Origin: JBHOQS01 sp042408875
GTDB taxonomy: Bacteria > Chloroflexota > UBA11872 > JBHOQS01
Direction of reading: 5' to 3'
Length of the DNA: 64,000 nucleotides
NCBI GenBank assembly: GCA_042408875.1
Contig: JBHOQS010000018.1
Location: 67,650 to 131,649, forward strand
This document shows positions 26,754 to 34,325 of this stretch, piece by piece; the first letter of the stretch is position 1, and each line of letters starts with the position of its first letter. A program made the position numbers and the translations under genes. The notes under the pieces were generated by a model. That model saw only the letters and a program-made list of their open reading frames with translations. It ran no database searches and was not told where the DNA came from.

Positions 26754-26940
26754 AGGGGGGCGGTGTCTCCAGCTCTCCTACGCGAGCCACCCAGGGCCGC
26801 GGCGCTGCGGCCGGCCGCGCGCCTGTCCTGCGCAGGGTGCCCGCGAGTGCCGAGCAGTGTTACACGCATTGTACACGATGCACTGCATAGGCCGGGAACG
26901 CGCATGCCGGCTTGGCATCCCCGGCTGGGCGGCGGACCGG

Positions 26941-27594
26941 TCATGCAGCAGGCTGGCGCGCTGACGCCTCAGGCTGCTCCTCCGGCGGAGGCACCTCGGT
27001 CGGCGCAACCTTCTCGACCACCTCGACCTTCGGCGGCTGGACCTTCGCAATGAGCGTGTTCGGGTCCGTGAGGAGCTGGACCCCGCGCGGTAGCGGGAGG
27101 TCGCCTGCAGTAAGGGACTGGTCGATCTCCACCAGAGCGGACAGATCGACCTGGATCGAGTCGGGCAGGTCACGCGGGAGCGCCTCGATCTCGATGGTAT
27201 CGGCCGGGTGCACCAGGATACCGCCTCGCTGCACGGCCGGGGACTCGCCCACGAATACGAGAGGCACCTTCGCCTTGACCGGCTTATTCTGCCTCACAAG
27301 GTAGAAACTCACATGGAGGAGCTGGCCAGTAAGCGGGTCGCGCTCGACCTGGCGCACGAGCGCCGGCATGTCGCGACCATCGATGGTGAGCGTGACCTGC
27401 AATGTCGCGCTCGGATCGAAGCCCTGCAGGGCCATCTGTACGGCGCGGGCGTCCAGAACAAGCGCTTGAGACTTGCGGTCGCTGTCCCATAGCACCGCTG
27501 GCAGGAGCCCCTCGCGCCGAAGCTGCTTCACTTTCTTCCCGATGACATGCCGCTCACGTGCTATGAGGCGAACCTGCTGATGCTGCTGTGCCAT
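26941..27594 (-). CDS. rplY: 50S ribosomal protein bL25 (Ctc-type, two-domain)
   Basis: A 217-residue Ctc-type L25 that binds 5S rRNA. The N-terminal domain runs from VRLIARERHVIGKKVKQLRREGLLPAVLW to about residue 95 (LLHVSFYLV), the C-terminal TL5-like domain from about 100 to 190, and a Pro/Glu/Ala tail ends it. The long form is common in bacteria other than enterics. GGAGGTAGGAG precedes the start, and a near-perfect 17-bp hairpin sits immediately upstream of that ribosome binding site, suggesting leader control. A sugar isomerase-like gene lies behind it in the same direction but with a gap and is probably unrelated. Confidence 0.95.
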   Translation of the reverse strand: MAQQHQQVRLIARERHVIGKKVKQLRREGLLPAVLWDSDRKSQALVLDARAVQMALQGFDPSATLQVTLTIDGRDMPALVRQVERDPLTGQLLHVSFYLVRQNKPVKAKVPLVFVGESPAVQRGGILVHPADTIEIEALPRDLPDSIQVDLSALVEIDQSLTAGDLPLPRGVQLLTDPNTLIAKVQPPKVEVVEKVAPTEVPPPEEQPEASARQPAA

Positions 27595-27611
27595 GGCTCC
27601 TACCTCCAGCC

Positions 27612-27649
27612 GCGCAGCATCTGCGCAGAGGTCTGCGTAGATGCTGCGC
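27612..27649 (-). promoter_or_regulatory. Strong leader hairpin of the bL25 gene
   Basis: GCGCAGCATCT plus CGCAG on one arm pair with CTGCG plus AGATGCTGCGC on the other, leaving one mismatch and a 4-base loop. The stem ends about 10 bases before the GGAGG ribosome binding site. It could be an autoregulatory site or an attenuator. Confidence 0.6.
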
Positions 27650-27723
27650 CTTCGCTGAGAGTGAGAGCGTATCGCGCTGACTATAGGAATCTTACCGCGG
27701 CAAGCAGCGTGCCAGGCACCTGG

Positions 27724-28494
27724 TCAGGCGCTCAGCGCCAGAAACAGTGCGCGGTAGTAGCGCATCAGCCGCTCCGGCTCAGGGCTGGCCGGGATCTCGG
27801 CGCAGCAGAAGCCCTGGTACCCCGCCCGGCGCAGCAGGGTGAACAGCTCACGGTAGGGGTATACACCGTAGGCGTCCTGCCACAACTCCGTGATGTGCAC
27901 CAGGCTGATGAACGGCCGCATCAGTTCGAAGTCATGGGCCACCGAGCCATTCTTCACGTCGATCTTGTTCGAGTTCCAGCACACGTACACGTTCGGGTGG
28001 GCCGCCGCGTCGATGATACGCCGGATGTCACGCGCATCGGCCACGCTGCCGTGCATCTCCAGGCGGATCTGCACGCCGTAGTCCTGAGCGAAGGCGCCAC
28101 ACTCGCGCAGCGCTCGCCCGATCTGCTCCAGGGTCTGTTCCCGCGGGATACCGGCAGCCTCCTGATGGCCGTTCGGGCGCACCTTCACCCCTTCGGCGCC
28201 TACGTCGTGGGCCAGCTTGACGAACTCCTTGGTCAGCTCGATGTTCTGCCGGACGACCACCGGATCAAGGGCGTGGTACTCGCAGGTGGTGCCCAGGCCG
28301 ACCAGGCGCACCGGCGAATCCTGAAACCGCCGCCGCACCTCGCGCCGCTGCTCGGCTGAGAGCGACGGCTCGACACCGTGGGCGTGCGTGGTGCGCAGCT
28401 CAACCCCCTCGAAGCCGGTGGCCTGGCAGCGCTCGATGATCTGCGGGATATCCCAGTCCCTGGCAAGGTTGTAGGTGACCAGTCCGAGCCTCAC
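27724..28494 (-). CDS. Sugar phosphate isomerase/epimerase (TIM barrel)
   Basis: A 256-residue AP-endonuclease-2-fold protein, starting MRLGLVTYNLARDW. Metal-ligand motifs include RLEMHGSVAD (Glu, His), YVCWNSNKIDV, SLVHITELWQD (His, Glu) and CCAEIPASPEP (Glu). Family members isomerise or dehydrate sugars and inositol derivatives; the substrate cannot be assigned. It is distinct from the 285-residue homologue at 21500. The start ATG at 28494 is preceded by GAGAGGC. A short AT-rich tract follows upstream. No dehydrogenase is adjacent. Confidence 0.85.
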   Translation of the reverse strand: MRLGLVTYNLARDWDIPQIIERCQATGFEGVELRTTHAHGVEPSLSAEQRREVRRRFQDSPVRLVGLGTTCEYHALDPVVVRQNIELTKEFVKLAHDVGAEGVKVRPNGHQEAAGIPREQTLEQIGRALRECGAFAQDYGVQIRLEMHGSVADARDIRRIIDAAAHPNVYVCWNSNKIDVKNGSVAHDFELMRPFISLVHITELWQDAYGVYPYRELFTLLRRAGYQGFCCAEIPASPEPERLMRYYRALFLALSA

Positions 28495-28706
28495 GGATGC
28501 CTCTCCTTTTCATTATTCATTCTAGTTCTAGAGGGAGGGAACTAGCGAGAAGTTCTGGACAGGCCGGGTGGCAGCAACGGCCGCCCCGGCGGCCGTCCCG
28601 CTGTGCGCCAGCTCGCCGGTCCAGCTCATTGTACTGCATCACGGCCTGGGCCGGTGTGCTCTGGGGGTGCTGGCGGACCGCCGGGTGTGACGCCGGGAGT
28701 GCCCTG

Positions 28707-28715
28707 TGATACGAT
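28707..28715 (+). promoter_or_regulatory. Extended -10 promoter of zincin gene
   Basis: TGATACGAT matches an extended -10 element with the TACGAT box seen twice elsewhere in this window. A weak TGTGAC 18 bases upstream may serve as -35. Confidence 0.55.
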
Positions 28716-28725
28716 TTAATCTGGC

Positions 28726-28746
28726 CTTACCCGGCTGCCGGGTAAG
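28726..28746 (+). promoter_or_regulatory. Leader hairpin of zincin gene
   Basis: CTTACCCGG and CCGGGTAAG form a perfect 9-bp stem with a three-base loop, starting about 10 bases after the -10 box. It would lie at the 5' end of the transcript and may protect it. Confidence 0.5.
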
Positions 28747-28812
28747 CAACGTGTACAACGACGGGCGGCACGAGATCGCAGGTTTCACAGAGTAGTAGCT
28801 AGCAACATAGCG

Positions 28813-29988
28813 ATGATGGACTTCTACATGGCGAACAGAACACTGACGCGGGGACTGGCGGCCGGGCTGGTGCTCGGCAGCCTGTGGATTGCTGGCCGCG
28901 CCATCGGCCACCTGGGCGGCCAGGCGCTGGTCAACTGGAAGCTGGTGCGGGCGCTCTCGCTCCTGACCGCGGCCCGCCGGAGCGAGCAGTGGCCGGAGCC
29001 GGCAGCGCGGGTGCGCGAGGTGTATGCCGGCATGGTGCGCCAGAGCGAGTACCTGATTGCCGGGTACGTCGGCTTCCGGCTGCCGGAGCCGCTCCAGTCG
29101 ATCCACGTCTTCGGGCGCCAGGAGTGGGTGGACGCGAACATCAGCAACTTCCGGTTTCTGTTCGATCCCCTGGAAGACGCGTACCGCCAGGCGTGGACAG
29201 ATTCGGGCATCGGCGAGGCGGTGCGGGGTTTCTCTCAGGTCTTCCTGAGCACACAGATCGGGCTGCTGCTGGGCTATCTGGCCCGGCGTGTCCTCGGGCA
29301 GTACGACCTCTCCCTGCTGGGACGGGAGCCGATCACCACCGGGCGGCTCTACTTCGTGCAGCCGAACATCGTCGAGATCGAGCAGCGCCTGCAACTGCCG
29401 CCAGAGCAGTTTCGCCTCTGGATCGCGCTCCACGAGACCACCCACGCCTACGAGTTCGAGGCGCACCCCTGGGTGCGTGACCACATGAACGCGCTGCTCA
29501 CCGGCTACCTGGCCAGCATCAGTAACGAGCTGGTGAGCGTGCGCGCCGGCGCTGGCGCCATTGGCGCGATGCTGAAGCGCCTGCGGGAGAACATGTTTAA
29601 CACCCGGTATATGATCGAGCTGATGATGACCCCGGAGCAGCGGCGGCTCTTCCGGCAGCTCCAGGCGCTGATGTGCTTGATGGAAGGCTACAGCAACCAC
29701 GTGATGAATGCTGTGGGCCGCTATCTGCTCCCGCAGTACGATCTGCTTAAGCAACGCTTCGAAGCCCGGGCGAAGCACCGCACGCCGGCCGAGCAGCTGT
29801 TCTCCCGCCTGACCGGCCTGGACATCAAGGTCGAGCAGTACGAGCTGGGGGAGCGGTTCGTGAACTACGTGGTGGAGCGCGGCGGCATCGCCCTGATGAA
29901 TCGCGCCTGGACGTCACCATGGCACTTGCCCTCGCTGGACGAAGTGCACGATCCAGAGCGCTGGATCGCCCGCATGCGCGCGGCATAG
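28813..29988 (+). CDS. Zinc-dependent metalloprotease-like protein (DUF2342, F420-associated family)
   Basis: A 391-residue protein of the zincin-2/DUF2342 family, sometimes called coenzyme F420 biosynthesis-associated because of its taxonomic distribution rather than its activity. The zinc motif HETTH is at residues 207-211 (LHETTHAYEFEAHPW). A second helical block LMCLMEGYSNHVMNAVG holds further candidate ligands. A short hydrophobic stretch lies near the N-terminus. Proteolysis is plausible but unproven. An in-frame ATG five codons in (28828) is an alternative start and no good ribosome binding site separates them. The last codons are duplicated 61 bases downstream. Confidence 0.85.
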   Translation: MMDFYMANRTLTRGLAAGLVLGSLWIAGRAIGHLGGQALVNWKLVRALSLLTAARRSEQWPEPAARVREVYAGMVRQSEYLIAGYVGFRLPEPLQSIHVFGRQEWVDANISNFRFLFDPLEDAYRQAWTDSGIGEAVRGFSQVFLSTQIGLLLGYLARRVLGQYDLSLLGREPITTGRLYFVQPNIVEIEQRLQLPPEQFRLWIALHETTHAYEFEAHPWVRDHMNALLTGYLASISNELVSVRAGAGAIGAMLKRLRENMFNTRYMIELMMTPEQRRLFRQLQALMCLMEGYSNHVMNAVGRYLLPQYDLLKQRFEARAKHRTPAEQLFSRLTGLDIKVEQYELGERFVNYVVERGGIALMNRAWTSPWHLPSLDEVHDPERWIARMRAA

Positions 29989-30042
29989 ACAGTTCATCTG
30001 GCCGAATTCGATCGATCCACCGAGGATCGCCCGCATGCGCGC
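29963..30042. repeat. 19-bp direct repeat at the 3' end of the zincin gene
   Basis: GGATCGCCCGCATGCGCGC occurs exactly at 29963-29981 (last codons of the gene) and again at 30024-30042. It looks like a local duplication of the gene end. Confidence 0.8.
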
Positions 30043-30099
30043 TGCTGGCTGCGGCGACGTTGCCTCGCTGAGGAGCGCCGGGGTCCCCGCGCGTGCGAG

Positions 30100-32046
30100 C
30101 TACGCCGGCGCGCCGAAGCGCGTCAGGAGCCGGCGGAGCTCGGCGATGCGGTATGGCTTCGGCAGGATCGCATCGACCCCGTTCGCCTGCATCTCTTCCT
30201 CGGCCACCTCAGCGCCCCAGCCGGTCACCAGGATGACTGGAACGTGCGGCGCGGCCGCTTTGATGGCCCGCGCTACCGCCCAGCCGTTCACCTCGGGCAT
30301 ACCGAGATCGGAGAGCACGACGTCATAGGGGCGGGTTGCCAGGCTGCGCTTGAACTCGGCGATTCCGGCCGCGCCGCCGGCGCAGACCGTCACCTCATGA
30401 GCATCTGGCGCAAGCAGGCGGGCCATCATGCGGCAGAGCTCTGGCTCGTCGTCGATGGCCAGGATGCGCAGCCGGCGCGGGCGAGCAGGCTGCGGCGCTG
30501 CCGTCGGCGCCGAGGCGCCCAGGCATGCCTTTGGTAAGGCGATGGTGAAGGTCGAGCCCTCTCCCGGCGTAGTCTCGACGTCGATGCGCCCGCCGTGGCG
30601 CTCGACGATGTCCCGCGAGACCCAGAGCCCCAGGCCGCTACCGCGGGAGCCCTTGGTGGAGAAGAAGGGATCGAAGATCCGGCGCCGCACTTCCTCGGTC
30701 ATTCCAGTGCCGGTGTCCTGAACACTGAGGCGGGCTTCCGAACCGGCCACCCACGTGCGTATGGAGATCGTGCCGCCCTGGGGCAAGGCATCCACTGCGT
30801 TGAAGAGCAAATTGACAGCGACCTCACGTAGCTCGGCAGGCACGGCGCGCACCGGCGCTGGCTGGAGGTCGGTATGCATGGTAATGGTAATGCCGGCGCG
30901 CTGCAGCGCATCCTTCCAGCGCGGCTCGGCAAGATAGAGGGCCGCGCGGGCAATCTCGGCCAGGTCACAATCCTCAAGCTCAGCGTTGGGCCTGCGCCGA
31001 GCGTACTCTTGGATCCGGCGCACGGTAGCAGCGCCGTCCATGGCGGCCTGCTGGATCGCACCGAGGGCGGCGCGCATGCCTGGATCCGTGGCCTGAGCCA
31101 GCAGGGTCTCAGCACGGCCGATGATGCTAGCGAGCAGGTTGTTGAAGTCGTGTGCCACGCCGGAGGCCATCTCGCCGAGGGCCCGCAGCTTCTCCGCCTG
31201 GATGAGCTGCTCCTGGGCGCGGCGCGCCTCGGTGATGTCGGTGTACACTTCGATACGGCCGATGATCTGGCCCTGGTCATCATACACAGGGCCTGAGTAC
31301 CGGCGCAACACGCGCGGTGATGGGCCGGCCAGCTTCCATTCACTCGTCTCAGAGACGGCCTGCTGGCGGGCTGGTGTGCCACCGCCGGGGCTCGCAAGCG
31401 TCTTCAGAAACGCCTCAGGCGCATGCAAACGCGGTGCCAGCGCACGCTCCCACAGGTCCTGGTAAGGACGTCCCACGATCTGCGCGCTGTCAAGGCCGAA
31501 CAGCGTGCTGAACAGGCTGTTGGTTCGGTAGACGATCCCGGCGCAGTCCACCACGCAGATACCGCTACCGACGGATTCGAGAATGGCCCGCAGCGCGGCG
31601 TTCTGGCGGCGGAGCTCGTCCTCACCCTGCTTGATGCGTAGCAACGCCCGCACACGCGCCAGGAGTTCTTCCAGGTTGAACGGCTTGGTCACGTAGTCGT
31701 CGGCGCCAGCGGCGAAGCCGGCCAGGCGCTGCTCTGGATCAGTACGCGCCGTCAGCATCAAGACCGGCACGTGGGCGATCGCCGGATCAGTGCGCACTGA
31801 CCGGCAGAAGGCGTAGCCGTCCATGTCCGGCAGTGCGACATCCAGGCAGACTAGATCAACGCCAAAGCTATGGAGTAACTCCAGACCCTCCGAGCCGCAC
31901 TGGGCCTTGAGGACCTGGTGTCCTTCCGCCTCCAGGACCTCGCCAAGCACATCGGCCAGCAGTGGATCGTCGTCAATGAGCAGTACGATGGGGGGTGAGG
32001 GCGAGGGGCTGCCCGAACGGATATACACGGCCGCGTCTTCCTCCAC
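30100..32046 (-). CDS. Hybrid sensor histidine kinase with two receiver domains
   Basis: A 648-residue cytoplasmic signalling protein. Domains in order: receiver (residues 20-135; phospho-acceptor Asp69, Lys121), PAS (150-270), HisKA with His299 in GVAHDFNN, HATPase (365-505; DTGTGMT at 444-450 and GSGLGLW), and a second receiver (527-645; Asp580, Lys at VDAILPKPY). There is no transmembrane segment or output domain, so it probably passes phosphate to a partner. The receiver at the front is unusual for a classical kinase but known in hybrid proteins. The ATG has no obvious strong ribosome binding site. It converges on the zincin gene and its partner regulator is not adjacent. Confidence 0.9.
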   Translation of the reverse strand: MEEDAAVYIRSGSPSPSPPIVLLIDDDPLLADVLGEVLEAEGHQVLKAQCGSEGLELLHSFGVDLVCLDVALPDMDGYAFCRSVRTDPAIAHVPVLMLTARTDPEQRLAGFAAGADDYVTKPFNLEELLARVRALLRIKQGEDELRRQNAALRAILESVGSGICVVDCAGIVYRTNSLFSTLFGLDSAQIVGRPYQDLWERALAPRLHAPEAFLKTLASPGGGTPARQQAVSETSEWKLAGPSPRVLRRYSGPVYDDQGQIIGRIEVYTDITEARRAQEQLIQAEKLRALGEMASGVAHDFNNLLASIIGRAETLLAQATDPGMRAALGAIQQAAMDGAATVRRIQEYARRRPNAELEDCDLAEIARAALYLAEPRWKDALQRAGITITMHTDLQPAPVRAVPAELREVAVNLLFNAVDALPQGGTISIRTWVAGSEARLSVQDTGTGMTEEVRRRIFDPFFSTKGSRGSGLGLWVSRDIVERHGGRIDVETTPGEGSTFTIALPKACLGASAPTAAPQPARPRRLRILAIDDEPELCRMMARLLAPDAHEVTVCAGGAAGIAEFKRSLATRPYDVVLSDLGMPEVNGWAVARAIKAAAPHVPVILVTGWGAEVAEEEMQANGVDAILPKPYRIAELRRLLTRFGAPA

Positions 32047-32228
32047 TGTCGCTCATGATTACACAGTGGGGCATACGGCTCAAGAACCCGGTGCGGTGAT
32101 GGCCTGAAAGTACCAGATGTGCCTGCGGGTGCCCAGGATGCCGGTCGGGCGGGGGCGTGTGTAGACGGCGCAGGCAGTGGCTTGCTGCTGGGTGCACCGC
32201 CCACGCCCCCATCGGCGTCCGGCACTGG

Positions 32229-33284
32229 CTAGGCGAGGCTGGCCACCTCAACGGGACGCCCCTCGGCACCGGACTGATAGGCGGCGACTACAATGGCAAG
32301 GGCGGCGCGGCCATCCTCGCCAGTGACGGGCGGTTTGCGCCCGGCCAGCACCGCCCCAGCGAACTGCTCGATCATCTGGCGGCGGCTGCCTGAAGGTCCG
32401 TCGAAGGGTAGCTCCTGCCACTCGTTGGGAGCGATGCCGGGCACCTGCTGTGTAGTGAACACGAGCGGCTTGCGGCCAAGGATCACCTGCCCCTCGGTGC
32501 CGTAGATCCGGCTGCCAGGCTCGATGCCGCGGCCGCGACCGCGAATCGCCGAGCCGGCCTCGATACTGCCGATCGCTCCGCCGTAGTAGCGGATGGTGGC
32601 CACCAGGAAGTCCTCCACCTCGACCGGCGTGCAGAAGGTCCCGTACTCGCTATAGACCCGCTGCGCCTCGAGGCCAGTGACGAAGCGCACTGTATTGAGA
32701 TCGTGGATGAGGTTCATGATCAGGATGCCGCCGCCAGCCTTCTCTTTTGAAATGCGCCAGTCGGTGTGCACGCGCTGTGTATAACCCCCGTGCCAGTAGG
32801 TCGCCGGTTTGTCGGAGAGCGCAAAGAGCCTGGTGCCGTAGATGCGGCCGATCCCGCCTTCCTGGATGAAGCGCCGGGCGGCCTGGCAGCCAGCGTCTAC
32901 CTGGGCATGATAGGCGATACTCAAGGCCACGCCGGCCTGCCGGCAGGCGGCGATCATGCGGTCGGCGTCTGCCAGCGTGGTCGCGATGGGCTTCTCGCAC
33001 AGTACGTGCTTGCCTGCCTCTGCAGCGCGGATCGTCAGCGGCGCGTGGAGGTAATGCGGCACCGCGATGTACACCGCATCGATGTCCCTACGTCCCAGCA
33101 ACGCATCGAGATCGGTAGTCCATGCTGCCCCGTGGCGCTCGGCGAGGTCGCGAGCAACCGCCTCGTTCGTATCCATCACCGCGACGATCGTGGCATTCGC
33201 TGCCTCAGCGATACCCTGCGCCGTCTGGACCGCGATTTCACCGGCGCCGATGAGCCCGAATCGCAACGTCTGGGCCATGTCCAT
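32229..33284 (-). CDS. Gfo/Idh/MocA family NAD(P)-dependent oxidoreductase
   Basis: A 351-residue two-domain dehydrogenase. The Rossmann domain begins RFGLIGAGEIAVQTAQG with the nucleotide loop, and the CEKPIATT motif containing the catalytic Lys is at about residue 95. The C-terminal alpha/beta domain carries the usual GGGILIMNLIHDLNTVRFV sheet-face region with His. Such enzymes oxidise or reduce sugars, inositols and related compounds, matching the solute-binding and isomerase genes nearby. Start choice is between two ATGs six bases apart (33284 and 33278); GGAGG is 4 or 10 bases upstream respectively. Confidence 0.9.
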   Translation of the reverse strand: MDMAQTLRFGLIGAGEIAVQTAQGIAEAANATIVAVMDTNEAVARDLAERHGAAWTTDLDALLGRRDIDAVYIAVPHYLHAPLTIRAAEAGKHVLCEKPIATTLADADRMIAACRQAGVALSIAYHAQVDAGCQAARRFIQEGGIGRIYGTRLFALSDKPATYWHGGYTQRVHTDWRISKEKAGGGILIMNLIHDLNTVRFVTGLEAQRVYSEYGTFCTPVEVEDFLVATIRYYGGAIGSIEAGSAIRGRGRGIEPGSRIYGTEGQVILGRKPLVFTTQQVPGIAPNEWQELPFDGPSGSRRQMIEQFAGAVLAGRKPPVTGEDGRAALAIVVAAYQSGAEGRPVEVASLA

Positions 33285-33604
33285 CCGTCCTCCAGTGCAC
33301 TGTGCTGCGTGGTATCTGTCCGGAACGCGCCCCATGATAGCACTTGCTCCGGCGGCAGGTCACTCTCTGTCTAGCCGTACCTCGCGTGCCTCTAGCAGGA
33401 TCCAGCGAGCGGTCGCGTGTGGCATGCATATTGCTCATGATGCATCGCCGCCACCTTCGCAGTCTTGTTAATCGAGCTGGAAACGCGTTATGCCCTCGCC
33501 GGGCCTTCGCGAGGCATCGACGAGCGCCCCCCGCTTGACTTCCACTCGCCCTACGGATGCTCCAAGGGCGCGGCAGATCAGTAGGTGCGCGGTTACGCTC
33601 GTGT

Positions 33605-33632
33605 CTATGGGCTCCCTTCTATGGGCTCCCTA
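33605..33632. repeat. 14-bp tandem duplication in epimerase remnant
   Basis: TCTATGGGCTCCCT occurs twice in a row. Removing one copy joins VYGLP to TGVFRQSC in frame, so this duplication is a direct cause of the frame break. Confidence 0.85.
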
Positions 33633-33851
33633 CGGGAGTGTTCCGCCAGTCCTGCAGTTACGGCCCGCGCCAGATAGGCGTCGAGGACCAGGGCTGGGTG
33701 GCCTGGTTCGCCCTGGCCGGCCAATCACGGTCTACGGCGACGGCAAGCAGGTGCGCGACCTGCTGTACATCGATGACCTGCTGGATGCCTATCTCCTGGC
33801 CGTCGAGCGCATCGAGGTGACGCAGGGCCAGGTGTACAACGTTGGGGGAGG

Positions 33852-33965
33852 GATGCAAAACCCCCTCTCGGTGTGGTGGGAGCTACGCCACCGTCCGCGC
33901 GTCGTCAACCGGCACGGCAACAGCCAAGATGCACAACACTCTCTCGGTGTGGTGGGAGCTACGCC
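33852..33965. repeat. 38-bp direct repeat (76-bp offset) in epimerase remnant
   Basis: The segments at 33852-33889 and 33928-33965 match at all but three positions, beginning GATGCAMAAC and ending GAGCTACGCC. The 76-bp offset is not a multiple of three. Confidence 0.85.
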
Positions 33966-34325
33966 CCTTCTAGAAGAGTTGCTGGCGCAGCGGCATGCGG
34001 AGCCGGCCTTCGCGCCGTGGCGGCCGGGCGACCAGCGCATCTTCGTGGCCGAGACGGCGAAGGCGCAGCGCGATTTCGGCTGGGCGCCACGCGTCAGCGT
34101 GCGCGAGGGCCTGCTCCGGCTGGTCGAGTGGGCGCGGGCCCAGAGCCGCTCGCTGGTTGCCGCCTGAGACCTGACAGCGTCTACCTCGCCGGGCCATGAC
34201 CGCTTGCCCATGACCTCTGCATAGAACGCTTGGCAGCGCCCCTGGCGCGATGCTAGACTGGCATCGCCGAACGGGCGCGCCACTGTGTGCGCGGTGCTGG
34301 TCGGTGCGCACAGATCCGGCGAGCC

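Larger units (their letters stand above)
28495..28812. other. Divergent intergenic region with promoter and hairpin
   Basis: The 318-base gap between a leftward isomerase-like gene and a rightward zincin gene contains an AT-rich patch at 28510-28540, an extended -10 box (28707) and a perfect stem-loop (28726-28746). No small gene is evident. Confidence 0.6.
33513..34167 (+). pseudogene. NAD-dependent epimerase/dehydratase remnant (extended SDR)
   Basis: Decayed nucleotide-sugar epimerase. The Rossmann part is gone. The frame from 33513 reads DERPPLDFHSPYGCSKGAADQ, keeping the catalytic Tyr and Lys of YxxxK, then hits TAG at 33582-33584 where a Tyr codon is expected. A 14-bp duplication (33605-33632) shifts the frame, after which GVFRQSCSYGPRQIGVEDQG continues in another frame. 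A deletion near 33712 moves to the frame GRPITVYGDGKQVRDLLYIDDL, and a 76-bp-offset duplication near 33852-33965 adds noise before the normal C-terminus (FVAETAKAQRDFGWAPRV) and stop at 34167. At least four lesions rule out function. It leads into the glycan locus. Confidence 0.85.
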
